From the NCBI GenBank assembly GCA_017505465.1, contig JAFVPE010000030.1, positions 62,001-126,000 of the forward strand: 64,000 nt of DNA. The letters are read 5' to 3'. The first letter of the stretch is position 1. Every line of letters begins with the position of its first letter. The translations under genes and the position numbers were made by a program. The notes below the pieces were generated by a model. That model made no database searches. It saw only the letters and a list, made by a program, of their open reading frames with translations, and was not told where the DNA came from. Shown one piece after another: positions 8,307 to 16,258 of this stretch. The DNA comes from Clostridia bacterium. GTDB taxonomy: Bacteria; Bacillota; Clostridia; Christensenellales; Borkfalkiaceae.

Positions 8307-10850
8307 ATGTTACAGAAAAAAATAAAGACGCTTTATGCCCAAGTGAAGAACTTGGAAAATAGCCCCGAAAAAGAAAGCAGAAGAATGCCGTCCGAATGTT
8401 TCTTTCTTGCCGACGGGGCAATTCTTTGTTATCCCCGTGAAATTGGGGATGGGCGTTATCCCTATCAAAAGGACGGGCGCACCCTGTGGGCGTATTCTTC
8501 GGGAAATATGGAAGTAGGGGAAAGCCTTTACAATATTTTCCTTAATTCCACAGAAGGTAAAGAGCCTTACATAGCCTTTTTTGCAGGGGCAAAATGCGAA
8601 AACGGTAAGTATTTCCCTTTGTCGATTACGGGCGTAGCCCGTCAGCCGATGGAATACGGGGTGAACCGTTTTACCGTCTATACGCCCGAAGCGGTGTATT
8701 ACTTTACAGAGACGGAAGAGCTTTTGAGCGCAGTTCGTGCGTTTGTAGATGAGGACAAGCGTATATGTTTCTCCGTATATGCGGAAAATAAAACGGATAA
8801 GCCGCTTGATACCTACCTTGCAGCGTATTTTAATCCGCTTCTTCGTCATCAAGATATGGACGATTTTGAGGATAAGTGGTATAAAGCTTGTACCGCTACG
8901 GAATACGGATACTGTTTTAGAGTGACAGAACATATCAACCGCGATAACTGTATGTTACACTATGCGGCGGTGAAGGCGGAAGGCAGAATAAATCCTTCGG
9001 TCACTACATCAAGATATGACGTGACGGGTTCGACGGCGAGTTGCTTGAATTGCTCCAAGGGCTTGCAAGAGGGCAAGTATGCGAAAGAAAAACCGCATAC
9101 GGAATTTACCGACGTTGCCGTGGCCTCGGATATTAGCAAAATCACTCTTGCCGCAGGCGAGAATCATGCGGTGCATTACGTGATTGCCGTTGCCGACGAT
9201 AAGGCAAAAGCGGAGGCTTTGGCGCAAAAGGATTGTAACGTTGCAAAGGCTTTGGACGATATTTTGGCGAGAGCGGAAGAAGAAGGGGAAAACGATCCCA
9301 TTAAAAAGCTCGACGTGAAATTCGAAGGCTTTACGGGTGTGTTGGAAGGGAAAGAAATTCCTGTAAACGGTTTCTTCTACAACGTAATGAAGCAGGTGGA
9401 TTTCTGTGCTCGTGCAAAGAACTATGCGGGGCCGTATATCGGTGTGCGCGACGTTACACAGCAAGTGGAAGCGGCGATCGTCTGGGATTCTGCTTACGTG
9501 CGTAAAAAGCTTATCGAGGTGCTTTCCTTTACAGGCGACGAAGGGCGTGCGCCCCGTCAGTATTCCTATCCTGCGAGCAGCAAAGTTCCTCCTAAGATGG
9601 ACCTTCGTGCGTACATAGACCAAGGTATTTGGTTGATTGACGCAGTATATACCTATCTTGCCTACACGGGGGATTATTCCATTCTCGACGAGGTTTGCGG
9701 TTACTACAATTTCGACGGTTTCAGTATGAAAGACCGTACGGGACAGACGGTAAAATTCTCTTCTCGCAAAGACAGCGTTTTAGAGCACTTGACTGCGATT
9801 GCCGATTATCTTTGCTCCAATCTTGACGAAAAAACGGATTGTTTGCACGCGTTGTACGGCGATTGGAACGACGCACTCGACGGGCTTGGCAGAACGGATA
9901 AAGCAGGGGCGGATTTCGGCACGGGCGTTTCCGTTATGGCGTCCGAACAGCTCTTCCGCAACCTTACCGCAATGATCGATATTCTCGAACATAAAGGCGG
10001 TAATGGCGATAAAATTGCCGAATATAAAGCGGAAAGAGAGCGTTTAAAGAACGGGCTTATCAAAAATGCCATCGTGTCGAACGGCAAGGAACGTAAAATC
10101 CTGCACGGCTGGGGTGACGAGTATAGTTGGTTTGTGGGCAGCTATTGCGACAACGACGGATATTCGCGCGACAGCATTACCGTCAACGCCTATTGGATTT
10201 TGGCAGGCTTGCACAAGGAATACGGCGAGATTGTTCCCGAAATTTTGAACGCATATAAGCGTTTGGAAGGAAAATACGGTATCAAGACCTTCTTGCCTGC
10301 TTTCGCTCCGACGAACGATAAGGTGGGACGTATTACGCACTTGCCTGAAGGAACGGCGGAAAACGGCGCAACCTATAACCACTCTACGAACTTCGCCATT
10401 TGGTCGTTGTTCGAGCTTGGCGAGGACGAGCTTGCTTGGGAAACGATGTATAAGGTGCTTCCCGTTACCCATTCCTTCATCACGACGACGCCGTTCGTTA
10501 TGCCCAACTCCTTCATTTATAATGAAGAAAGGGGCTTTGACGGCGAGAGTATGAACGATTGGTTCTCGGGATCAGGCTCGGTGCTTATCAAACTGCTTTT
10601 CGGCGGAATTTTCGGCGTTCGTCCCAATCTTGACGGGGTGGAAATTCGTCCTTCTTCGTATATGCCTTGCGAAAAGGCGAGTATCACTTTGAACGTTAAG
10701 GGCGCAAAGGTGAATATCGTTTGCAAAAAGGCGGAAGGCGAGCGCAAATATCTTGTCAACGGCAAGGAATACAAAGTGGAAAATGGCAAGGGAGTTACGC
10801 TCACCAATGCGGAGCTTTCGGGTAATATTCTTATAGAAATATTGAACTAA
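8307..10850 (+). CDS. GH94-type glycoside phosphorylase
   Basis: GH94 enzymes cleave beta-linked disaccharides or oligosaccharides with phosphate, giving a sugar 1-phosphate (cellobiose and chitobiose phosphorylases are examples). This 847-residue protein has the family order: an N-terminal beta-sandwich, a linker, and an (alpha/alpha)6 barrel with YIGVRDVTQQ, DWNDALDGLG (catalytic aspartate in DWND), ENGATYNHSTNFA and DWFSGSGSVLIK, ending in IFGVRPNLDGVEIRP. There is no signal peptide, so it acts in the cytoplasm on imported sugar. With NagA, a GH20 enzyme and a phosphohexomutase nearby, an N-acetylglucosaminyl disaccharide is a reasonable but unproven substrate. Confidence 0.87.
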   Translation: MLQKKIKTLYAQVKNLENSPEKESRRMPSECFFLADGAILCYPREIGDGRYPYQKDGRTLWAYSSGNMEVGESLYNIFLNSTEGKEPYIAFFAGAKCENGKYFPLSITGVARQPMEYGVNRFTVYTPEAVYYFTETEELLSAVRAFVDEDKRICFSVYAENKTDKPLDTYLAAYFNPLLRHQDMDDFEDKWYKACTATEYGYCFRVTEHINRDNCMLHYAAVKAEGRINPSVTTSRYDVTGSTASCLNCSKGLQEGKYAKEKPHTEFTDVAVASDISKITLAAGENHAVHYVIAVADDKAKAEALAQKDCNVAKALDDILARAEEEGENDPIKKLDVKFEGFTGVLEGKEIPVNGFFYNVMKQVDFCARAKNYAGPYIGVRDVTQQVEAAIVWDSAYVRKKLIEVLSFTGDEGRAPRQYSYPASSKVPPKMDLRAYIDQGIWLIDAVYTYLAYTGDYSILDEVCGYYNFDGFSMKDRTGQTVKFSSRKDSVLEHLTAIADYLCSNLDEKTDCLHALYGDWNDALDGLGRTDKAGADFGTGVSVMASEQLFRNLTAMIDILEHKGGNGDKIAEYKAERERLKNGLIKNAIVSNGKERKILHGWGDEYSWFVGSYCDNDGYSRDSITVNAYWILAGLHKEYGEIVPEILNAYKRLEGKYGIKTFLPAFAPTNDKVGRITHLPEGTAENGATYNHSTNFAIWSLFELGEDELAWETMYKVLPVTHSFITTTPFVMPNSFIYNEERGFDGESMNDWFSGSGSVLIKLLFGGIFGVRPNLDGVEIRPSSYMPCEKASITLNVKGAKVNIVCKKAEGERKYLVNGKEYKVENGKGVTLTNAELSGNILIEILN

Positions 10851-10862
10851 GGAGTGAATAAA

Positions 10863-12473
10863 ATGAGTAATTATGAACATATCGGCGTAATGCTGGATAT
10901 GTCCCGTAACGGGGTAATGAAGGTTTCCCAATTGAAGAAATATATCGACTATATTTCCGCGATGGGTTACAATACGTTGGAGCTTTATACGGAAGACACC
11001 TTTGAGATTGAAGGCGAGCCGTATTTCGGCTATATGCGCGGTGCGTACACGGCGGCGGAAATCAAGGAAATCGATGGGTATGCCAAGAGTAAGGGGGTAG
11101 AGCTTATCCCTTGTATTCAAACGCTTGCGCATTTCACGAACGTGAGAAAGCTCCCGAAATATTGGGATCTTTTCGATATGGACGATATCCTTTTGATCGA
11201 CGACGAAAAGGTGTACGACTTCTTGGACAAAATCTTCCGTACGCTTGCGGAAAATTTCACTTCGCGCAACGTCAATATCGGTATGGACGAAGCGCACAAC
11301 GTCGGGCTTGGAAAATTCCTTGAAAGAAACGGCTACCAAAACCGCTCGGAAATCCTTGTCCGTCACTTGAATAGGGTATCCGAAATTGCGAAAAAGTACG
11401 GTTTTACTTGCCATATGTGGAGCGATATGTTCTTCCGTTTGATTAGCGGCGGCTGTTACAGACCGGAGGACTTGAAGGACGTACACGTATCCCCTGAAAT
11501 TGCGTCGAAAGTACCCGAAAACGTTGCGCTTACCTATTGGGATTACTACACCACCGAGCGAGATAAATACGATTTAATGTTCGAAAAGCATCTCGAATTT
11601 GGCAGAGATATATGGTTTGCAGGCGGTGCGTGGACGTGGCAGGGCTTTGCGCCGTTGAACGAATTTACCCTTCGCAGTATGCGTCCTGCTTTGGAAGGCG
11701 CAAGAGCTTGCGGCATTAAAAACGTATTCTTCACCGTTTGGGGGGATAACGGCAAGGAATGCTCCTATTTCTCGATTTTGCCTTCGTTGTACGCGCTCCG
11801 TCAGTTTGCGGACGGCAACTTCGATTTGGAAAAAATCAAAGCGGATATGAAGAAGGAATTTGGGTTTGAGCTCGACGGTTGGCTCGACCTTGATTTGCCC
11901 AACGATATTCGTGTAAACGGTGTAAAATTCGACAAGTGGAACTGTCTTTGCGCAACGATGTTCTATACCGATCCCTTTATGGGCTTGCGTGATTGCGACT
12001 ATGCGGCAATCGATCCAATTCCCTATAAGGACTATGCGGTAAGAATTGCAAAACACGGTGAAAACGCAGGGGAATTTGCGTATATCTTCGACGTACTTTC
12101 CAAGCTTTGCTCCTATCTTGAATACAAAGCGCCTATGGGCATTTTGACGAGAAAGGCGTATAGAGAAAGCAAAGAGGCGCTCCGTCCGTTCGTGGAATAT
12201 TACGAAGAAACGGTGAAGCGTTTAGACGAATTCGTGCCTGTTTATAGAGCGCAATGGTTTAGGGAAAACAAGGCGTTCGGTTGGGAAGTGCAAGAGCTTC
12301 GCTTGGGCGGTGTTCGTGCGCGTATTCTTGGCTGTAAGGCACGCATTCAAGCGTACTTGGATGGGGAAATCGACTGCATTGAAGAGTTAGATGCGGACGT
12401 ATTGCCCAACCTTGACAGGAACGGATTTATGTATCATTTATATCATCACATTGTTAGTGCAAGCGAAATTTAA
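10863..12473 (+). CDS. GH20 family beta-N-acetylhexosaminidase, cytoplasmic
   Basis: GH20 enzymes release terminal GlcNAc or GalNAc using the substrate N-acetyl group as nucleophile. From the ATG at 10863 (AAGGAG 7 nt upstream; the GTG at 10854 lies inside that site) the protein has 536 residues. It starts directly with the TIM barrel (GYNTLELYTED) and has the catalytic Asp-Glu pair at 142-143 in IGMDEAHNVGLG, then HMWSDMFFRL, AGGAWTWQGFAP and FFTVWGDNGKE. The N-terminal domain found in many secreted GH20 enzymes and a signal peptide are missing, so it is intracellular. It is the last gene of operon 1 and is followed by a terminator. Confidence 0.88.
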   Translation: MSNYEHIGVMLDMSRNGVMKVSQLKKYIDYISAMGYNTLELYTEDTFEIEGEPYFGYMRGAYTAAEIKEIDGYAKSKGVELIPCIQTLAHFTNVRKLPKYWDLFDMDDILLIDDEKVYDFLDKIFRTLAENFTSRNVNIGMDEAHNVGLGKFLERNGYQNRSEILVRHLNRVSEIAKKYGFTCHMWSDMFFRLISGGCYRPEDLKDVHVSPEIASKVPENVALTYWDYYTTERDKYDLMFEKHLEFGRDIWFAGGAWTWQGFAPLNEFTLRSMRPALEGARACGIKNVFFTVWGDNGKECSYFSILPSLYALRQFADGNFDLEKIKADMKKEFGFELDGWLDLDLPNDIRVNGVKFDKWNCLCATMFYTDPFMGLRDCDYAAIDPIPYKDYAVRIAKHGENAGEFAYIFDVLSKLCSYLEYKAPMGILTRKAYRESKEALRPFVEYYEETVKRLDEFVPVYRAQWFRENKAFGWEVQELRLGGVRARILGCKARIQAYLDGEIDCIEELDADVLPNLDRNGFMYHLYHHIVSASEI

Positions 12474-12481
12474 CGAGAATG

Positions 12482-12518
12482 CTCCTCTACCTATTATAAT
12501 AGGCAGAGGAGTTTTTTT
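12482..12518 (+). terminator. Intrinsic terminator of saccharide operon 1
   Basis: CTCCTCT-a-CCTATT pairs with AATAGG-c-AGAGGAG with one internal mismatch, followed by seven T. Confidence 0.9.
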
Positions 12519-12571
12519 GTGAAAATCTCATTTTTTTGCTGAATATGTAATGTAATGGATAAAAAATGATA

Positions 12572-12600
12572 TTGACAAACTGCATTTTGCGCAGTATAAT
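12572..12600 (+). promoter_or_regulatory. Sigma-A promoter of saccharide operon 2
   Basis: Consensus TTGACA (12572-12577), 17 nt, TATAAT (12595-12600). The spacer carries a small dyad (ACTGC and GCAGT 7 nt apart) that could be an operator half-site pair. Confidence 0.85.
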
Positions 12601-12668
12601 ATTTATAATGGGGAATTTTGGAAAGGTTTTCGAAATTCTTACAATGAAAAATAACGGAGAAATGATTT

Positions 12669-13754
12669 ATGCAAATGACGTTTCGTTGGTACGGCGAAGG
12701 GAACGACCGTATCAGTTTACAGGACATCAAGCAGATCCCCGGCGTAAAGGGTATCGTATGGGCATTGCATGATAAGATGCCCGGCGAAATTTGGGAAGAA
12801 CATGAAATTGCGGCGGTAAAAGCGCAATGCGATAAGTATGGCTTCAACATCGACGTCGTGGAATCGGTAAACGTACACGACGACATCAAAATCGGTCTGC
12901 CCACGAGAGATAAATACATCGAAAATTACATACAGACCATTCGCAATTTGTCCAAGTTCGGCGTAAAGGTTATCTGCTATAACTTTATGCCCATTTTCGA
13001 TTGGACGAGAAGCAACCTTTTCCACGAAGTGGGCGACGGCTCGACGGCGCTTTTCTATGAAAAGGGAATGATTCAGGACGATTATAACGCAATGGCGAAG
13101 TACATTCTCGACTTCACAGAAAAGTACAATATGTCCTTCCCCGGTTGGGAACCCGAACGTATGGCGAAGCTCGACGAGCTTTTCAAGGCTTATGAAGGAG
13201 TAGATCACGAAAAGCTTTGGGCGAATCTTCAATATTTCCTTGAAGCGTTGATGCCCGTATGCGAAGAAACCGGCATCAAGATGGCTATCCACATGGACGA
13301 TCCACCTTGGGATATTTTCGGCTTGCCCCGTCTTCTCGTAGACGAGCCGAGCATCGATAGATTCTTGAAGATGGTTGACCATCCTTGCAACTGCTTGACG
13401 CTCTGTTCGGGCAGCTTGAATGCAAATCCCGAAAACAACGTTGCGGACATCGTAAGGAAGCATTGCGACCGCATCGCATTTGCGCATATTCGTAACGTAA
13501 AGCATTTCGAGAACGGCGATTTCTCGGAAGCGAGCCACAGAGATTGCGACGGCGACACGGGCATTTTGAATATTCTCAAAGCCTACCACGATTGCGGGTT
13601 CGACGGCTATATCCGTCCCGACCACGGCAGACATCTTTGGGGTGAAAAGGCAGGTACGGTACGCCCCGGCTACGGTTTGTACGATAGAGCGCTCGGCATT
13701 ATGTATATGCTCGGCGTATGGGATATGCTCGATAGATTAGAGGGTAAAAATTAA
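12669..13754 (+). CDS. uxuA: D-mannonate dehydratase
   Basis: UxuA dehydrates D-mannonate to 2-keto-3-deoxygluconate, the central step of glucuronate and fructuronate use. The 361 residues match Gram-positive UxuA in length and in the opening TFRWYGEGNDRIS and QIPGVKGIVWALHD. Further TIM-barrel signatures are VICYNFMPIFDWTR, MAIHMDDPPWDIFGLPR, LCSGSLNANPEN, FAHIRNVKHF and GYIRPDHGRHLWGE, which hold the metal-binding His and Asp residues. GGAG lies about 10 nt before the ATG. It opens operon 2. The partner UxuB-type reductase is three genes downstream, but uxaC, kdgK and kdgA are not in the window. Confidence 0.96.
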   Translation: MQMTFRWYGEGNDRISLQDIKQIPGVKGIVWALHDKMPGEIWEEHEIAAVKAQCDKYGFNIDVVESVNVHDDIKIGLPTRDKYIENYIQTIRNLSKFGVKVICYNFMPIFDWTRSNLFHEVGDGSTALFYEKGMIQDDYNAMAKYILDFTEKYNMSFPGWEPERMAKLDELFKAYEGVDHEKLWANLQYFLEALMPVCEETGIKMAIHMDDPPWDIFGLPRLLVDEPSIDRFLKMVDHPCNCLTLCSGSLNANPENNVADIVRKHCDRIAFAHIRNVKHFENGDFSEASHRDCDGDTGILNILKAYHDCGFDGYIRPDHGRHLWGEKAGTVRPGYGLYDRALGIMYMLGVWDMLDRLEGKN

Positions 13755-13760
13755 GTTATT

Positions 13761-14579
13761 ATGAAAGAATATTTAATTGCAGTGGATATGGAAGGGGTGC
13801 ACGGCGTTAAGGGGGAGCCTTATGAGGTTTCCGTTGCGGCGATTGCGCTTGGGACGCCTTCTTACCAACAGGCGGTTGCTTCCGCAACGCAAGAAGTGAA
13901 CGTAGCCGTTGAGGCGTTGTTTGCAAGCGGTGCAGACCGCGTCGTGATTTGGGACAACCATGCGGCGAGGGATAATCTTGATTTTTCGAAGATTGATCCG
14001 CGCGCGGAAAAGCTTGTAGTAGACCGCACGAAGGGGCGCTTGGAGTTTTTGAAGGACTTTCATTTTGAAGGTATCGTATTCATCGGTTACCATTCGAGAG
14101 CAGGTTCTATCAACGGTACGATGGCGCACACCTATAACGGCTTTGACATTCAATATATGAAGGTGAATGGCAAGCAGCTTGGGGAGTTTGATTTTGATAG
14201 TCATATCGCAGGCGAATACGGCGTTCCGCCCATTTTTGCGGCGAGCGACGACGTTTGCGTCCGTCAAGTTTTGGAATGCAATCCCGACGTGGTTACCGTC
14301 GTTACGAAATATGCAAAGGGTAGACGCAAAGCGGATTTCCGTGATGAAACCGAGGTGCTTTCCGAAATTGCGGAAGGGGTACGCCAAGCGGCGGCAAAGA
14401 AAATTTCGCCCGTAAAATTCACCTATCCCTGCGCGTTTGAAATTCGTTATTCGAGCATGGACGTTGCGGAATGGCGCATGGCGGAGTTTAGCAAAAAGCT
14501 CACGGTTTCCTATGGAGAAGACGCGCACACGCTTTGCGTTACGCTGCAAAACGTAGACGAGCTTAGAATGTTTCTTTAA
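13761..14579 (+). CDS. M55 family D-aminopeptidase (copy 1)
   Basis: M55 (DppA-type) zinc aminopeptidases remove N-terminal D-amino acids such as D-Ala from short peptides. In this 272-residue protein the five expected metal ligands can be placed: D9 and E11 (AVDMEGVHG), H67 (WDNHAA), H111 (GYHSRAG) and E142 (LGEFDFD), matching D8, E10, H60, H104 and E133 of Bacillus DppA. Length is normal. It follows uxuA after 6 nt. A second, clearly related copy follows at 14590. Location inside a uronate operon is unusual and suggests that the substrate carries both sugar and D-amino-acid parts; this is inference. Confidence 0.87.
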   Translation: MKEYLIAVDMEGVHGVKGEPYEVSVAAIALGTPSYQQAVASATQEVNVAVEALFASGADRVVIWDNHAARDNLDFSKIDPRAEKLVVDRTKGRLEFLKDFHFEGIVFIGYHSRAGSINGTMAHTYNGFDIQYMKVNGKQLGEFDFDSHIAGEYGVPPIFAASDDVCVRQVLECNPDVVTVVTKYAKGRRKADFRDETEVLSEIAEGVRQAAAKKISPVKFTYPCAFEIRYSSMDVAEWRMAEFSKKLTVSYGEDAHTLCVTLQNVDELRMFL

Positions 14580-14589
14580 GGAGTTATAA

Positions 14590-15396
14590 ATGGAATATTT
14601 AATAGCGGTAGATTTGGAAGGCGTTCACGGTGTCGTCGGCGAGCCAATGAAAGGCTTGGGCAAAGTGTCCTGCGCTGAAGAATGGAGCAAGGCGGTGGAA
14701 TCCGCAACGGTGGAAATCAATGCGGCAGTAAGAGCGTTGTACGACAGCGGTGCAACGAAAGTGTACGTATGGGATAACCACGCGGGCGGCGGTAATCTCG
14801 ATCCTGCTAAGCTTGATCCCCGCGCACCGATTTTGAGGGTGGATAATAGCCGTCCCCGTATGTCCTTTTTTGCGGAACATAATTTTGCAGGGATGCTGTT
14901 TATTGGATATCATGCGAGAGAGGGTTCGCCTGGTATATTGGCGCACACGTATAATTCGTCGCAAAATCAATATATGAAAGTGAACGGTAAGCAGCTTGGA
15001 GAGTTTGATTTTGACGCTTGTATTGCAGGCTCGTACGGCGTTCCTGCGATCTTTGCGGCGAGCGACGACGTTTGCTTGGCGCAGATTAAAGAGTGTAACC
15101 CCGAAACCGTCACCGTACTCACGAAATATGCAAAGGGTAGAAACGAAGCGGTGTTCCGTGATAGAGCGGACGTGGAAAAGGATATTTACGAAGGGGTAAA
15201 ACGTGCGGTACGCACGAACGTTCCCGTGGTGACGATGTCCTTCCCCTGTGAATACGAAGTACGCTATACCCGTATGGAAATGGCGGCTTGGCTTAAAGCG
15301 GATAAATTGGCGGACTTGGACGTAACGTATGGCGAAGATACCCATATCTTAAAAAAGACTTTGAAAAATATAGACGAGATTCGTCGGTTTTTATAA
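14590..15396 (+). CDS. M55 family D-aminopeptidase (copy 2)
   Basis: This 268-residue protein is a tandem paralogue of the preceding gene, with the same metal-ligand pattern (D8 and E10 in AVDLEGVHG, then WDNHAGGGNL, GYHAREG and LGEFDFD). Long stretches agree between the copies, for example QYMKVNGKQLGEFDFD, FAASDDVC and TKYAKGR, while the first 40 residues and the tail differ. DppA forms a ring of identical subunits, so two copies could form a mixed ring or have different substrate ranges. The gap to copy 1 is 10 nt and contains AAGGAG, so both are translated from one mRNA. Confidence 0.87.
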   Translation: MEYLIAVDLEGVHGVVGEPMKGLGKVSCAEEWSKAVESATVEINAAVRALYDSGATKVYVWDNHAGGGNLDPAKLDPRAPILRVDNSRPRMSFFAEHNFAGMLFIGYHAREGSPGILAHTYNSSQNQYMKVNGKQLGEFDFDACIAGSYGVPAIFAASDDVCLAQIKECNPETVTVLTKYAKGRNEAVFRDRADVEKDIYEGVKRAVRTNVPVVTMSFPCEYEVRYTRMEMAAWLKADKLADLDVTYGEDTHILKKTLKNIDEIRRFL

Positions 15397-15424
15397 CGTA
15401 AAAAATTATTAGGAGTATCAAAAA

Positions 15425-16255
15425 ATGAAAGTACCTTTTAACGTAAATCTTGAAAACAAAGTGGTAGCAATCACAGGTGCAGGCGGCATCATTTGCAGCG
15501 ATTTTGCAAGAGCGCTTGCACAATGCGGCGCAAAGGTTGCCCTTCTCGATATCAACTACGACGCGGCGGCGAAGGTAGCGGAAGAAATCGGCGACAACGC
15601 AATCGCAATCCGTTGCAACTGCTTGGATAAAGCAAGCATCGAAGAAGCAAAAAACACGATCAACGAAAGCTTCGGCGCAGTAAATTTCCTTATCAACGGC
15701 GCAGGCGGTAACAATCCCCGTGCGTCCACGGATAACGAAACGATGACGCCCGATTTGGAAGGGGTGAAGGATTTCTTTGCGTTGGAGGAAAGCGGCTTGA
15801 AATTCGTATTCGACCTTAACATCACGTCGGCGTTCCTTGTCACGCAGGTATTCGCTACCGATATGATTAAGACGGGCGGCAACATCATCAATATTTCTTC
15901 GATGAACGCATACCGTCCCTTGACGAAAATTCCTGCATACTCGGCGGCGAAAGCAGGTATTTCCAACTTCACGCAGTGGCTTGCGGTGCATTTTGCGCCC
16001 TGCAACATTCGTTGCAACGCAATTGCTCCCGGCTTCTTCGTAACCAACCAAAATAGAGCGCTTCTTTTCAATGAGGACGGCACGCCTACGGCAAGAACGG
16101 GCAAGATTTTGGCGGCTACCCCGATGAAGAAATTTGGGGAAATTTCCGACCTTATCGGTTGCTTGCTTTGGCTTGCGGACGATAATGCGAGCGGCTTCGT
16201 AACGGGTACGGTTATTCCCGTTGACGGCGGTTTCTCGGCTTATAGCGGAGTTTAA
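15425..16255 (+). CDS. uxuB: UxuB-type D-mannonate oxidoreductase (SDR family)
   Basis: This 276-residue short-chain dehydrogenase has the cofactor motif TGAGGII (18-24), NNPRAS, the catalytic Ser in NISSMNAYRPL and the YSAAK dyad (about 177-181), and the SDR end PVDGGFSAYSGV. The segments SSMNAYRPLTKIPAYSAAK and FTQWLAVHFA agree with the SDR form of fructuronate reductase of Bacillus (YjmF/UxuB), not with the unrelated long enterobacterial UxuB. It would interconvert fructuronate and mannonate, feeding UxuA in the same operon. RBS AGGAG lies 11 nt before the ATG. Another 2-ketosugar acid is possible as substrate. Confidence 0.87.
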   Translation: MKVPFNVNLENKVVAITGAGGIICSDFARALAQCGAKVALLDINYDAAAKVAEEIGDNAIAIRCNCLDKASIEEAKNTINESFGAVNFLINGAGGNNPRASTDNETMTPDLEGVKDFFALEESGLKFVFDLNITSAFLVTQVFATDMIKTGGNIINISSMNAYRPLTKIPAYSAAKAGISNFTQWLAVHFAPCNIRCNAIAPGFFVTNQNRALLFNEDGTPTARTGKILAATPMKKFGEISDLIGCLLWLADDNASGFVTGTVIPVDGGFSAYSGV

Positions 16256-16258
16256 TGG

